Assembly: GCA_016699575.1 (NCBI GenBank) | Contig: CP064979.1 | Coordinates: forward strand, 4,092,001-4,156,000 | DNA: 64,000 bases | Reading direction: 5' to 3' | From: Flavobacteriales bacterium | Lineage (GTDB): Bacteria > Bacteroidota > Bacteroidia > Flavobacteriales_F > PHOS-HE28 | Shown: positions 9,403 through 18,439 of the stretch, piece by piece | How the letters are laid out: each line of letters starts with the position of its first letter | Position numbering within the stretch: position 1 is the first letter of the stretch | Program-made: the position numbers and the translations under genes | The notes under the pieces: model-generated | Told to the model about the DNA's origin: nothing | Seen by the model: the letters and a program-made list of their open reading frames with translations, nothing else | Database searches by the model: none

Positions 9403-9409
9403 TACTTTG
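9403..9409 (+). promoter_or_regulatory. TACTTTG promoter element of the acylphosphatase gene
   Basis: TACTTTG lies only 5 nt before the GTG start at 9415, so the transcript would be nearly leaderless. No well-spaced upstream TTG is clear. Confidence 0.4.
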
Positions 9410-9414
9410 GCCCC

Positions 9415-9690
9415 GTGGAACGTATCCATCTCGACCTGTCGATCACCGGGAAGGTGCAAGGCGTGTGGTACCGCAAGACGGCGGTGCAGGAAGCGTCGGT
9501 CCTTGGCCTCACGGGCTACGCGATGAACCTTCCGGATGGTTCCGTCCGCATTGAGGTGGAAGGCGAACCGGCAGCTGTGGAGCGCTTCATAGCCTGGTGC
9601 CACCACGGACCGCCCTTGGCCCGGGTGCACAGCGTTCATCGGGTGGAAGGCCCGGTGGTCGGCTACACGTCGTTCGAGACCAAACGCTAG
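9415..9690 (+). CDS. Acylphosphatase
   Basis: 91 residues, the normal length for the family, with a GTG start. It shows the signature GKVQGVWYRKTAVQEA with catalytic Arg20, and GYAMNLPDGSVRIEVEGE with catalytic Asn38, then the usual C-terminal part. Acylphosphatases hydrolyse acyl phosphates such as acetyl or carbamoyl phosphate in the cytoplasm. The stop overlaps the stop of the convergent radical SAM gene by 4 bp. Confidence 0.93.
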   Translation: MERIHLDLSITGKVQGVWYRKTAVQEASVLGLTGYAMNLPDGSVRIEVEGEPAAVERFIAWCHHGPPLARVHSVHRVEGPVVGYTSFETKR

Positions 9691-10754
9691 GCGAACAGGT
9701 CCAGCTGTCCTTGCGGGGGTACGCGGAAGAGAGAACTGTCGTGCTCCGGGAACACTCGTCCGGCGAAATAGCGCTGCTTCAACACCTTGAAAAGCCGGTT
9801 GATGCTCTGCGCATAGTGCCCCTCTCCGTTCATGCGCAATCCCGGTCGAGTGTCCTCAACACTACCGCCGTGTGCATCGCTGATCTGTGCCAGCACTTTG
9901 TCGGCCCGGTCAGGGAAGTGCGCGCGCAGCCAACCCTCGAACACCGGCTTTACCGCACCGTTCGTGCGCACCACGGTGTAAGCCGCGTTCAGCGCACCGG
10001 CATCCGCGGCCGACCTGAGGATGGCGGGAACGTCCTTGTCGTTCAACGCGGGGATGATCGGCGCTACCATCACATGCACGGGAACACCGGCCTTTGACAA
10101 AGTCTCCACCGCCCTCAACCTGTTCACAGCGCTGCTTGTCCTCGGTTCCATCACTCGGCGCAGTTCCTCGTCCAGCGTGGTAATGCTGATGGCCACTGCG
10201 GCCAACCTCATGCTTGCCAGTTCCGCCAACAGGTCCAGATCGCGCAGCACCAACGCGTTCTTGGTGATCACGCTCACCGGGTTACGGAAGCGCAGCATCA
10301 CCCCCAGGAGTTGCCGGGTGATGCCCTCCTTGCTCTCCACCGGCTGGTAGGGATCGGTAGCGCCGCTGACCATAATGGGTTCAGCTTGCCACGACCGCGA
10401 CCTCAGCTTCTGCTCCAACAGTTGCGGCGCATTTGGTTTCAGGATGATGATCCGCTCGAAGTCGAGGCCAGCATTGTAGCCCCAGTATTCGTGCGTTGGC
10501 CTGGCATAACAGTAGGCGCAACCGTGCTCGCAACCTTGGTAAGGGTTCATGCTCCAACGGAAACCCAGGTCCGGGGAGTTAACAGGGTTCACGATGGTCT
10601 TCGGTGTTTCGACCCGATAGACCGTTGGTGGCACCGCCTCGTCCACCTCGTCGATGGCCTCCCAGTGCAATATGCCGTAGCTGTGCTTCAGGAAGCGATT
10701 GGCCACCTCCGTGTTCGCCCCGCGGCCCTTGACTGCTTTTCCGTCGATCGGCAT
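9687..10754 (-). CDS. Radical SAM protein, PA0069 family
   Basis: 355 residues. The radical SAM cluster motif is CEHGCAYC, with Cys75, Cys79 and Cys82 (Cx3Cx2C). Flanking sequence SMNPYQGCEHGCAYCYARPTHEYWGYNAG and the GRGA start are characteristic of PA0069/Rv2578c-type proteins, related to spore photoproduct lyase-like radical SAM enzymes. It should bind a 4Fe-4S cluster and S-adenosylmethionine; the reaction of this subfamily is not established. The ATG at 10754 follows no clear ribosome binding site. Confidence 0.9.
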   Translation of the reverse strand: MPIDGKAVKGRGANTEVANRFLKHSYGILHWEAIDEVDEAVPPTVYRVETPKTIVNPVNSPDLGFRWSMNPYQGCEHGCAYCYARPTHEYWGYNAGLDFERIIILKPNAPQLLEQKLRSRSWQAEPIMVSGATDPYQPVESKEGITRQLLGVMLRFRNPVSVITKNALVLRDLDLLAELASMRLAAVAISITTLDEELRRVMEPRTSSAVNRLRAVETLSKAGVPVHVMVAPIIPALNDKDVPAILRSAADAGALNAAYTVVRTNGAVKPVFEGWLRAHFPDRADKVLAQISDAHGGSVEDTRPGLRMNGEGHYAQSINRLFKVLKQRYFAGRVFPEHDSSLFRVPPQGQLDLFA

Positions 10755-10917
10755 GCGCAGAAGATAGGATGGTACCGCAACGGCGCAACGGACGCAACGT
10801 AAAGGCTGCGCTACTGGCCCATCCGGATGCTGAAGCCGTTGCGGTCATTGCGTCGTTGCGGTTGAACACCCCGCACAGTTCATTGCGCGCCCGTGACGAT
10901 CACCGGCACCCTGCTCC

Positions 10918-10925
10918 TAAGTTCG
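10918..10925 (+). promoter_or_regulatory. TAAGTTCG promoter element
   Basis: A TAnnTTCG element 8 nt before the ATG at 10934. It supports that start over upstream in-frame codons and predicts a very short leader. Confidence 0.4.
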
Positions 10926-10933
10926 CGCCCCGA

Positions 10934-12046
10934 ATGAAAAACGCTTCCCTCCTTTTCTCCGTCCTGGTCGTTGCGGCCGGTTGCGGCGCTCCCACAGGTT
11001 CGAACGAGCACATCGGAACCGAGGCCGATAGTTCCGTGGTGGCCACTTCGGACACGCTCATCCTCCCTGGAGAGAACCACTTCAAGAGCTTGAAGCAGCT
11101 GACCTTTGGTGGTGACAACGCTGAAGCGTACTGGAGCTTCGATGGCAACCACCTCGTCTTCCAGGTCACCAATCCGGCTTGGGGCGACACGTGTGACCAG
11201 ATCCGGTACTTCAACCCGTTCACTGATGACCTGAAGAAGGGCCCAACGACCAAACTGAGCGTGAACAATGGCCGCACCACATGCAGCTACTTCCTGCCCG
11301 GCGACAGCCTCGTGCTATACGCCAGCACACACCTCGCGGGCCCGCAGTGCCCGCCAGTGCCTGAGCGCGTTCCTGGTGGCAAGTACACATGGCCGCTTTA
11401 CGAAAGCATGGACATCTTCGTGAGCGACCTCAAGGGCAACATCCGCAAGCAGCTTACCAACGCCAAGGGGTACGACGCCGAGGGCACCGTTTCCCCCAAA
11501 GGCGATCGCATCGTGTTCACCAGTGTGCGCGACGGCGACCTGGAGTTGTACACCATGAACATCGATGGCAGTGACGTGAAGCGCGTTACCCGCACATTGG
11601 GCTACGATGGCGGCGCCTTCTTCAGCCCGGACGGCACGAAGTTGCTTTGGCGCGCCAGCCGCCCCACCTCGCCCGAGGATGTGAAGGAATACAAGGACCT
11701 TCTCGCGGCGGGCCTCGTTCAACCCACGCAGATGGAACTGTGGGTGGCCAACGCAGACGGCACCGATGCGAAACAGATCACCAACCTAGGCAAAGCCAAC
11801 TGGGCGCCTTACTGGCACCCCGACGGCCAGCGCATCATCTTCGCGAGCAACCACCTCAGTGAGCGCGGCTTCCCCTTCAGCTTGTTCATGATCAATACGG
11901 ACGGCAGCGGCTTGGAGCGCCTCACCACCAGCGACACCTTCGATGCGTTCCCGGTCTTCAGTGCCGATGGACGCTATCTCGTGTTCAGCAGCAACCGAGG
12001 CGGTAAGGACCGCGAGACGAACTTGTTCCTGGCCGAGTGGAAGTGA
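10934..12046 (+). CDS. TolB-like beta-propeller (PD40) lipoprotein
   Basis: 370 residues from the ATG at 10934. The N-terminus is a lipoprotein signal (LVVAAGCGAP), so the mature protein should be lipid-anchored at Cys17. Several WD40-like PD40 repeats follow: GGDNAEAYWSFDGNHLVFQV, AEGTVSPKGDRIVFTSVRDG, YDGGAFFSPDGTKLLWRAS, ANWAPYWHPDGQRIIFASN, DAFPVFSADGRYLVFSSNRG. DGDLELYTMNIDGSD is typical of TolB-related propellers. A role in scaffolding or binding at the envelope is likely; enzymatic activity is not evident. A long hairpin terminator follows directly. Confidence 0.85.
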   Translation: MKNASLLFSVLVVAAGCGAPTGSNEHIGTEADSSVVATSDTLILPGENHFKSLKQLTFGGDNAEAYWSFDGNHLVFQVTNPAWGDTCDQIRYFNPFTDDLKKGPTTKLSVNNGRTTCSYFLPGDSLVLYASTHLAGPQCPPVPERVPGGKYTWPLYESMDIFVSDLKGNIRKQLTNAKGYDAEGTVSPKGDRIVFTSVRDGDLELYTMNIDGSDVKRVTRTLGYDGGAFFSPDGTKLLWRASRPTSPEDVKEYKDLLAAGLVQPTQMELWVANADGTDAKQITNLGKANWAPYWHPDGQRIIFASNHLSERGFPFSLFMINTDGSGLERLTTSDTFDAFPVFSADGRYLVFSSNRGGKDRETNLFLAEWK

Positions 12047-12055
12047 TCACATGGC

Positions 12056-12103
12056 ATTGAACGAGGAGGCCCGTGGGTTTTCCCACGGGCCTCCTCGTTC
12101 AAT
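12056..12103. terminator. Bidirectional hairpin terminator, 22-bp perfect stem
   Basis: Positions 12056-12077 and 12082-12103 are exact reverse complements with a TTTT loop, lying between two convergent genes (stops at 12046 and 12113). There is no long U tract on either side. Confidence 0.8.
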
Positions 12104-12112
12104 GGTCCTTTA

Positions 12113-12964
12113 CTAGCGGCGTATCAATCTGGAGATGGCCCGGCCGTTCGCGCCGACCCCTGTCACGGTGTAGGTACCGGCCGCAAAGTGTGATACGTCC
12201 ATCAACACTTGGCCGTTCACGGGCTGCTCAGTGAACTGGTGCACAAGTCGGCCAGCAGCATCGGTCAGTGTGAAGGTTACTGCTCCAGTGAGCGTCGTGC
12301 CGACCACAAGAACATCGGACGCGGGATTGGGGTAGGCGGAAATGGCCAGAGGCGTTGCGGTTTCCGGGACCGACACATTGCCCACGGCGCAGGCTGTCAC
12401 GGAAAGATCATCGACGTACCATCCTGCTTTGTTCACTACGATGGTGGCGAACAAGTGGAAGACGATATCAACGGCAGCCTGCCCCACGTAAGGGGTCAGA
12501 TCGACCGTGTGCAGGGCCCATGCAGGCGAGAGACCTTGGCTGTCATTGAAGTACACCTGAGTCCCGTTCACCGTCACCCAACCATAGTCGAAGTTGGTGA
12601 AGTACTCCCACCAATGAGCCCATTCCAGTTCTGCGGTGATGAACGTGGGGTCACTGAGATCCACCGTGAGAGTCAGGGTGCTCGTATCGCCGGCGTTCGC
12701 GTAGCAGTCGTTCAGTACGGTGGCCCATCCGTTGGTGCCGCTGAACGGCCCTGGCGGGTCATTGTAGGTTGAGGTGCAAGCCGTGCCCAAGAGCAGATTC
12801 GGAGTGGCACCCCATGCCCAGTCGCCATAACCACCGCTCAGAAGGCCACCATCGCCAGCCTCGAAGTCGTTGGTGTACACTGTTACGGTCGTGCCTGGGC
12901 ATTGCCCAAAGAGCGTGTTCGCCACAATTGCGGCGATGGGAAGGATCGGGTAGCGCTTCATCAT
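12113..12964 (-). CDS. Secreted protein with T9SS type A C-terminal sorting domain
   Basis: 283 residues from the ATG at 12964. A signal peptide precedes FGQCPGTTVTVY. The middle resembles a jelly-roll (MAM or choice-of-anchor J-like) domain: NDFEAGDGGLLSGGYGDWAW, TAELEWAHWWEYFTNFDYG, AGWYVDDLSVTAC. The last ~80 residues are a type IX sorting domain (ISAYPNPASDVLVVGTTL, VTFTLTDAAGRLV, AAGTYTVTGVGANGRAISRL). It is probably exported across the outer membrane and attached to the surface; the binding partner is unknown. Confidence 0.85.
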   Translation of the reverse strand: MMKRYPILPIAAIVANTLFGQCPGTTVTVYTNDFEAGDGGLLSGGYGDWAWGATPNLLLGTACTSTYNDPPGPFSGTNGWATVLNDCYANAGDTSTLTLTVDLSDPTFITAELEWAHWWEYFTNFDYGWVTVNGTQVYFNDSQGLSPAWALHTVDLTPYVGQAAVDIVFHLFATIVVNKAGWYVDDLSVTACAVGNVSVPETATPLAISAYPNPASDVLVVGTTLTGAVTFTLTDAAGRLVHQFTEQPVNGQVLMDVSHFAAGTYTVTGVGANGRAISRLIRR

Positions 12965-13011
12965 CGAACGGGGTTTTGTGCGGTTGAAGTTAGGCGCATC
13001 TTCGCGCGCCG

Positions 13012-13350
13012 ATGGAGCAAGTGACCGAGCGTGGATCGACACCGGGCGGTGGACAAGGTTGGATGGAACGCCTTGCAAAGCGCTGGGGCGTATCACCGAA
13101 GCGTGTGCTGGTGATCCTGCTTGTTTTTGCGCTTACGGGTTTCACGGTCATGTTCCTGAAGCGGCCTCTGGTGGGCCTCTTCACCGAAAACGGCGAGCAG
13201 CCTCTGCTCTTCACGGTCCTCTATTACATCCTCATCCTGCCGTTCTACAACCTGCTGCTCCTTGCTTACGGGGCGCTGCTGGGGCAGTTCGCGTTCTTCT
13301 GGGAGTTCGAGAAGAAGTTCTTCCGGAGGTTGTTCGGAAGGAAGTCTTAA
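13012..13350 (+). CDS. DUF6787-like small membrane protein
   Basis: 112 residues. A short polar N-terminus (about 1-30) is followed by two hydrophobic helices (RVLVILLVFALTGFTVMFL and LFTVLYYILILPFYNLLLLA) and a C-terminal segment GQFAFFWEFEKKFFRRLFGR. The layout, WGVSPKRVLVILLVFALTGF and the GQFxFFxxFEKK ending match the DUF6787 family of Bacteroidota; its function is unknown. It is divergent from the T9SS protein, with ATCTTCG just upstream as a possible promoter element. Confidence 0.65.
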   Translation: MEQVTERGSTPGGGQGWMERLAKRWGVSPKRVLVILLVFALTGFTVMFLKRPLVGLFTENGEQPLLFTVLYYILILPFYNLLLLAYGALLGQFAFFWEFEKKFFRRLFGRKS

Positions 13351-13404
13351 GCGGAGCCGTGTGTTTTAGGTGTGCCCCAAGTTGACCGGGGATCGGGCGG
13401 GATT

Positions 13405-13498
13405 CCTACGCGAAGACGCGTCGGAAAGACATCGGCTTGGGTGGTTGGTGCTTGGGTGTCCTCCGCGATGACGCTTCGGAACGACAGGAGCTTGGGTG
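13405..13498 (+). repeat. Imperfect direct repeat, two 39-nt copies
   Basis: Copies at 13405-13443 and 13460-13498 agree at 32 of 39 positions; both end in GCTTGGGTG. They occupy the otherwise empty 253-nt gap between the DUF6787-like gene and the rhomboid gene. Nothing else is recognisable in that gap. Confidence 0.6.
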
Positions 13499-13603
13499 TG
13501 GACCGGTCGCGTTGACGAACGTTAACGGCCCTGTTCGCCGTTAGTCAAAACAGGTGAAGGCGCAAGGGCGCTTCCTTCCTTCTTTTGAAGCCGATAGCGA
13601 GCG

Positions 13604-14548
13604 ATGAACGTGTGGGAAGAGATCAAAACGTGGTGGCGCACCGGCGGTGTGCTCTTGCGGCTCATCATCATCAACGTAGCTGTATTCCTGGCCCTGCTAT
13701 TTGTCGGGTTGGGAGCCATGTTCGTTGTGGGTCCCGTGCCCGAAGGAACGAAAGCGGGCGATCTGGCCACGTTGTGGATGCACCAAAACGTTCTTCCGTG
13801 GCTGGCATCCACTAGCGACCTGACAAGCCTCCCTTTCCGAGCGTGGACCATAGTCACTTACATGTTCACGCATGAAGGTGTGTTGCATTTGTTCTTCAAC
13901 ATGCTCATGCTCTGGTTCAGCGGTCGTCTTTTCAGTGATCTGCTGGGTGAGCGAAGATTGTTCGGCAACTATCTTCTAGGTGGGCTTTCGGGATTCTTAC
14001 TGTTCCTGCTCTTCTCGAATGTCCCAGCGCTCAGGTCGCTTACCGACGGCGGGCTCATCCTGGGTGCTTCTGCGAGCGTTACCGCCATCTTCGTTGGCGT
14101 AGCCGTTTATCAACCCGAACTCGTTGTGCGGCTCCTGCTGTTCGGCGCCATCCGACTGAAATGGCTGGCCCTGATCTTCCTGCTCCTCGACCTCATCAGC
14201 ATACGCAATGGCGACAACAGCGGTGGCCACATAGCGCACTTGGGCGGTGCATTGTACGGCTACATGGCGGCCGCGCAGCTGAAAAAGGGCAACGACTGGA
14301 GCTTGGGCTTCATCAACGGCCTTGAGCGCATCGGCAGCGCACTGCGCTTGCGCCGCGGCGCACGGCTCAAAGTGGTGAAGACACCGCGCGGCAAACGCGT
14401 GAGCGATGCCGATTTCAACGCAGCGCGCAACGCCCAACAGTCCAACATCGATGCCATCCTGGACAAGATCAGCCGCAGCGGATACGAAAGCCTGAGCAAG
14501 GCCGAGAAGGACATCCTCTTCAAAGCCAGCAATGAAGGCAAGCGCTGA
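13604..14548 (+). CDS. Rhomboid family intramembrane serine protease
   Basis: 314 residues with about six transmembrane helices in residues 15-230. Rhomboid hallmarks are HLFFNMLMLW (residues 95-104), the nucleophile motif GASAS at 154-158 with Ser156, and the catalytic His212 in HIAHLGGALYG. The usual GxSG is GASA here, common in Bacteroidota members. The cytoplasmic C-terminus (about 245-314), with a tail ISRSGYESLSKAEKDILFKA, matches the small DUF6576-type extension. It cleaves membrane proteins within the bilayer; substrates are unknown. It overlaps the next gene by 17 bp. Confidence 0.9.
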   Translation: MNVWEEIKTWWRTGGVLLRLIIINVAVFLALLFVGLGAMFVVGPVPEGTKAGDLATLWMHQNVLPWLASTSDLTSLPFRAWTIVTYMFTHEGVLHLFFNMLMLWFSGRLFSDLLGERRLFGNYLLGGLSGFLLFLLFSNVPALRSLTDGGLILGASASVTAIFVGVAVYQPELVVRLLLFGAIRLKWLALIFLLLDLISIRNGDNSGGHIAHLGGALYGYMAAAQLKKGNDWSLGFINGLERIGSALRLRRGARLKVVKTPRGKRVSDADFNAARNAQQSNIDAILDKISRSGYESLSKAEKDILFKASNEGKR

Positions 14549-15668
14549 TACGCCAGCGCCGGTGCAGCGCAAGGTGAGCCGGTGGCACCTGCCCATCTGG
14601 TGGTTGAACATTGCGGCGGCGGGGGCTTTGGTGCTCGCGTATGTGGCCATCCGGGTCAGTCCGGCCAAGTTCTGGCCCTTGGCGTTCTTCGGCATGGTCT
14701 ATCCCTATGTGTTGGCCACGCAAGTGTTCTTCCTGGGTTGGTGGGCGCTCTTCCGGCGCAAGCGCATGCTGCTGAGCGCTGCTACCGTGCTGCTCGGCTG
14801 GAACCATGTCACCGACTTCGTGCAAATGTTCGGTAGCTCCGCCAAGGACGATGACCAGCACGTGAGCGTGATGTCCTGGAACGTGCGGCTTTTCGACCTC
14901 TACAACTGGAGCCACAACAGCACTACGCGGAACGAGATGTACGACCTGCTCATCACGGAGGCACCGGACGTCTTCTGCGCACAGGAGTTCTTCAAAAGCG
15001 ACAACAAGCAGTACTTCAACACCCGCGATACCCTGTTGAAGAACTTCCATTGGACCGGCATCCACGACCATTACGTGCAGCACAACAAAGCCGGGCACCA
15101 TTTCGGCATTGCGACCTTCAGCAACCAACCCATTGTCGGCAAAGGCAAGGTGGACTTCGGCAGCGATGCCAACAATGCCTGCATTTGGACGGACATTGCC
15201 ATGCTGAGCGACACGGTCCGTGTGTACAACGCGCACCTCGCGAGCATCCATTTCGGCAGTGCCGACTACCGGTTCATGCGCGATCTTGATGATGGCGTTG
15301 AAGGCGATTCACTGCGCCGCGGCGGGGAGCGCATCATCGGACGGCTGAAGAACGCTTTCATCCGCAGGGCTGCACAGGTGGAGCGGATCCACGCGCACAT
15401 GATGGAGTGCCCCCACCCCATCATCTTCTGCAGCGACATGAACGACACCCCGATGAGCTATGCCTACCACCTCCTCGACCAGGACCTGGTGGATGCCTTC
15501 GAAGAGAGCGGCCGTGGTCTGGGGCACACGTACATCGGCGACTTTCCCAGCTTCCGCATCGACCACATCATGCATTCACCATCGCTCGAAGCAAGTGGAT
15601 TCCGGACCTTGCCCGACGAACTGAGCGACCACCGCCCGATCACCTGCTGGATCGGCAAGGCGGAATGA
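14532..15668 (+). CDS. Membrane-anchored endonuclease/exonuclease/phosphatase family protein
   Basis: 378 residues. Three hydrophobic helices occupy residues about 15-95. The rest is an EEP (DNase I-like) domain: MSWNVRLFDLYNW, EAPDVFCAQEFF with the metal-binding Glu, HFGIATFSNQPIV, NAHLAS, IIFCSDMNDTPMSYAY, and the final FRIDHIMHS...LSDHRPI with Asp-His. All catalytic motifs are kept, so it is probably an active metal-dependent phosphoesterase facing the periplasm or cytoplasm. It overlaps the rhomboid gene, which suggests translational coupling. Confidence 0.88.
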   Translation: MKASADTPAPVQRKVSRWHLPIWWLNIAAAGALVLAYVAIRVSPAKFWPLAFFGMVYPYVLATQVFFLGWWALFRRKRMLLSAATVLLGWNHVTDFVQMFGSSAKDDDQHVSVMSWNVRLFDLYNWSHNSTTRNEMYDLLITEAPDVFCAQEFFKSDNKQYFNTRDTLLKNFHWTGIHDHYVQHNKAGHHFGIATFSNQPIVGKGKVDFGSDANNACIWTDIAMLSDTVRVYNAHLASIHFGSADYRFMRDLDDGVEGDSLRRGGERIIGRLKNAFIRRAAQVERIHAHMMECPHPIIFCSDMNDTPMSYAYHLLDQDLVDAFEESGRGLGHTYIGDFPSFRIDHIMHSPSLEASGFRTLPDELSDHRPITCWIGKAE

Positions 15669-15675
15669 ACGCACC

Positions 15676-17763
15676 ATGGAACTGACCACCTCCTACCCAT
15701 TGTGGCTTGCCGTTGCCTGCGTGGCACTGGGCATTGCCGTGGCATGGTGGCTCTACAACAGGAGCACCGAGCGCCATGGTTGGAGCAGCGTGCTGGCCAA
15801 GGTCATGGCCGTGCTGCGCGCCGCGGCCATCGCTTTGCTGGCCTTCTTCCTGCTGCAGCCCTTGGTGAAGGTGCTGGTGGAGGATGTCCGGAAGCCGGTG
15901 GTGGTCATCGCCCACGATGGTTCTTCTTCGTTGCTATCGGGCGCTGATAGTGCCGCAACGAGGGCGGCCCACACGGCCCGGTTGGAAGCGCTCGCCCAAG
16001 CCCTTTCCGGCAAATTCGAGGTGCGCTCGTTCACCTACGGCGCGGAAGTCATCGACGGTTTCAACGCAACGCAACAGCAGCCGCTTACGAACATCGATGC
16101 GCTTTTGCGTGAGGTCTACGACCGCTTCCGCGGACCGGATCTGGGGGCAGTGATCCTTGACGGTGACGGCATCTGGAACCGCGGTAGCGATCCCCGGAGC
16201 AGTGCACAACAACTGGGCGTACCCGTGTTCGTGCTGGCCATGGGCGATACCACTGTGAAGACCGACCTCGTGCTGAAGGCCGTAGAGCACAACCGCATCG
16301 CCTATTTGGGGAATGAGTTCCCGCTGCTGGCCAAAGTGGAGGCCCGCAAACTTGCTGGCGCACGCTCCAAGGTGACGGTGTCACACGAAGGCAAGGTGGT
16401 GGCTTCAGCCGACGTAGCAGTGAAAGGCGACCCTCAGTTCATCGAACTGCCTCTGTTGGTAAAGGCAACGTCAGCAGGACTGCAGCGCTACACCGTGGCC
16501 GTGGCAACCGTGGAAGGTGAAACGGTAGTCGCCAACAACAACCGCACAGTGCTCATCGAAGTGTTGGACGATCGCAGGAAGGTGCTGCTGCTTGCCGCTG
16601 CACCGCACCCGGACATAGCTGCGCTCCGCCATGCGCTCACAGGTCTCGATGGGTACACCACCGAGTTGGCCTACGGCGATGCATTTACCGGGAAGGTGGA
16701 AGATTTCGACCTGGTGATCCTGCACCAGTTGCCCAGCGCGCGCGGCATGGCCAAGAACGCTTTGGAGGCCATCAGGGCCAAAGGTGTTCCTGCTTGGTAC
16801 GTCATCGGCAGCGGCACGGACTTCAATGCGATGAACGCGCTGGGCGCGGGTGTGGAACTGAACGCCCAGCGTGGCCGTGTGACCGACGCGCAGGCCACCG
16901 TGAACAAGGACTTCGAACTCTTCATCATCGACCCCGACCAGGTGCGGGCCATTGAGCGCTTCCCTCCTTTGCAAGTGCCGTTCGGCGAGTACGAGCAGGG
17001 CAAAGCAGCGAGCATGCTGCTGACCCAGCGCGTTGGTGTTGTGCAGACCGCCTCACCGCTGATGGTACTGCAGCAAGGTGAGCAACGCACGGCCATCACC
17101 TGTGGCGAAGGCATCTGGCGTTGGCGCTTGGCCGATCAGCAGATGAACCAAAGCACCGCGCATTTCGATGGCCTCGTGCGCAAGCTGGTGCAGTTCCTCG
17201 CGGTGAAACTGGACAAGCAGCGGTTCCGCACCGAGCACGCACAAGTGTTCGCGGAGAACGAACCGGTGGTCATCCGCGCTGAGCTGTACAACGCCAGTTT
17301 CGAACTGGTGAACGCGCCCGAAGCAACCATCACCATCACGGACGAAGCCGGCAAGGACTTCCCTTTCACGTTCGGTAAAACCGCTGGCAGCTACCGGCTT
17401 GAAGCAGGCCAGCTACCGGCCGGTCGTTACAACTACACCGCGCGGACCGCTCTGGCCGGTGAGAACTACACGGCCTCAGGTGGGTTCACCATCGATGCGC
17501 TGGTGGCCGAGCAACTGAGCACCGTGGCCGACCATGGGCTCTGGCGCGACATCGCTGCACGCTCGGGCGGGGCAGTTCATGCCGCCACCGATGCCGATGT
17601 TGAGGCCATCGCAAACGCGCTCAACGCTCGCGAGGACATCGCAGCCCGCAGCTATGCGCACACCAGCTTCACCGACCTCATCAGCTTGAAGTGGTTGTTC
17701 TTCGTGCTGCTGGCTTTGTTGGCCGCCGAATGGAGCGCGCGCCGTTGGGCCGGTGCATACTGA
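15676..17763 (+). CDS. VWA-like / glutamine amidotransferase-like integral membrane protein
   Basis: 695 residues. Two N-terminal helices (about 8-28 and 40-62) and a C-terminal one (FTDLISLKWLFFVLLALLAA) enclose a large soluble region. Residues about 72-190 resemble a von Willebrand A-type fold (VVVIAHDGSSSLL, LGAVILDGDGIWNRGSDP), and residues about 290-400 a Rossmann-like domain (KVLLLAAAPHPDIAALRHAL, DLVILHQLPS). This arrangement is common in Bacteroidota proteins linked to aerotolerance-type modules, but no BatA/BatB partners are visible. The function is unknown. It lies 7 bp after the EEP gene in the same operon. Confidence 0.6.
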   Translation: MELTTSYPLWLAVACVALGIAVAWWLYNRSTERHGWSSVLAKVMAVLRAAAIALLAFFLLQPLVKVLVEDVRKPVVVIAHDGSSSLLSGADSAATRAAHTARLEALAQALSGKFEVRSFTYGAEVIDGFNATQQQPLTNIDALLREVYDRFRGPDLGAVILDGDGIWNRGSDPRSSAQQLGVPVFVLAMGDTTVKTDLVLKAVEHNRIAYLGNEFPLLAKVEARKLAGARSKVTVSHEGKVVASADVAVKGDPQFIELPLLVKATSAGLQRYTVAVATVEGETVVANNNRTVLIEVLDDRRKVLLLAAAPHPDIAALRHALTGLDGYTTELAYGDAFTGKVEDFDLVILHQLPSARGMAKNALEAIRAKGVPAWYVIGSGTDFNAMNALGAGVELNAQRGRVTDAQATVNKDFELFIIDPDQVRAIERFPPLQVPFGEYEQGKAASMLLTQRVGVVQTASPLMVLQQGEQRTAITCGEGIWRWRLADQQMNQSTAHFDGLVRKLVQFLAVKLDKQRFRTEHAQVFAENEPVVIRAELYNASFELVNAPEATITITDEAGKDFPFTFGKTAGSYRLEAGQLPAGRYNYTARTALAGENYTASGGFTIDALVAEQLSTVADHGLWRDIAARSGGAVHAATDADVEAIANALNAREDIAARSYAHTSFTDLISLKWLFFVLLALLAAEWSARRWAGAY

Positions 17764-17764
17764 T

Positions 17765-18412
17765 ATGTCCACCGCAAACCCTCCAGCACGGCAATGGCTC
17801 CGCAACCGTTGGTGGCGCGTGTTCGTTGTGCTGTGCCTCGTGTTCGCCATGCTCTGGCTGTTCAAGGCACCACTGCTGCGCGGGGCCATGAGCTACTTGG
17901 TTTCTGAAGACACAACGGGTAACGTGGATGCCCTGTACGTGCTTGGCGGAGGTGCGCTGGACCGTGGCAAAGAGGCTGCACGGCTCGCGACTTCCACCAT
18001 TGATGCACCATTGTACACCACCGGCAGCAACATCGACGGCACGTTGGAGGAATGGGGCATCACCATTACCGAGGCCGACGTGACGCGGGGTATCTGCGTG
18101 AAACACGGAGTACCTCCCGAACGCATCACTGCCTTGCACTTGGGTACCAGCACCATGGAGGAAGCCGACGCCATCCTCGTTCACGCGCGGATGATGGGTT
18201 ACGACACCATCGGCGTGCTCAGCAGCCGTTACCACCTGCGCCGCATCGATGATGTGTTCACCGACCGATTTGCCGAGCAGGGCATCTTGGTGAAACGCTT
18301 CGGGGCCTACAATCCGAACTTCGAGGAAGCGACCTGGTGGCAGGGCGAGTACGGCCTTATCGCCATCCAGAACGAGTACATCAAGCTCTTCTACTACCGC
18401 TGGAAGTATTGA
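17765..18412 (+). CDS. DUF218 (YdcF/SanA/ElyC-like) membrane protein
   Basis: 215 residues from the ATG at 17765, one base after the preceding stop. One N-terminal transmembrane helix (about 18-36) precedes a DUF218 domain: ALYVLGGGALDRGKEAARLA, APLYTTGSN, TMEEADAILVHARMMGY, IGVLSSRYHLRRIDDVF. The family is linked to envelope integrity and lipid-linked sugar metabolism in enterobacteria, without a defined reaction here. It is probably periplasm-facing. Confidence 0.8.
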   Translation: MSTANPPARQWLRNRWWRVFVVLCLVFAMLWLFKAPLLRGAMSYLVSEDTTGNVDALYVLGGGALDRGKEAARLATSTIDAPLYTTGSNIDGTLEEWGITITEADVTRGICVKHGVPPERITALHLGTSTMEEADAILVHARMMGYDTIGVLSSRYHLRRIDDVFTDRFAEQGILVKRFGAYNPNFEEATWWQGEYGLIAIQNEYIKLFYYRWKY

Positions 18413-18439
18413 CGCCGCGAAGCCCGAACTTCGCACGCC

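Noticed and set aside
13405..13498. CRISPR-like repeat
   Set aside because: Only two diverged copies with a 16-nt spacer and no cas genes.
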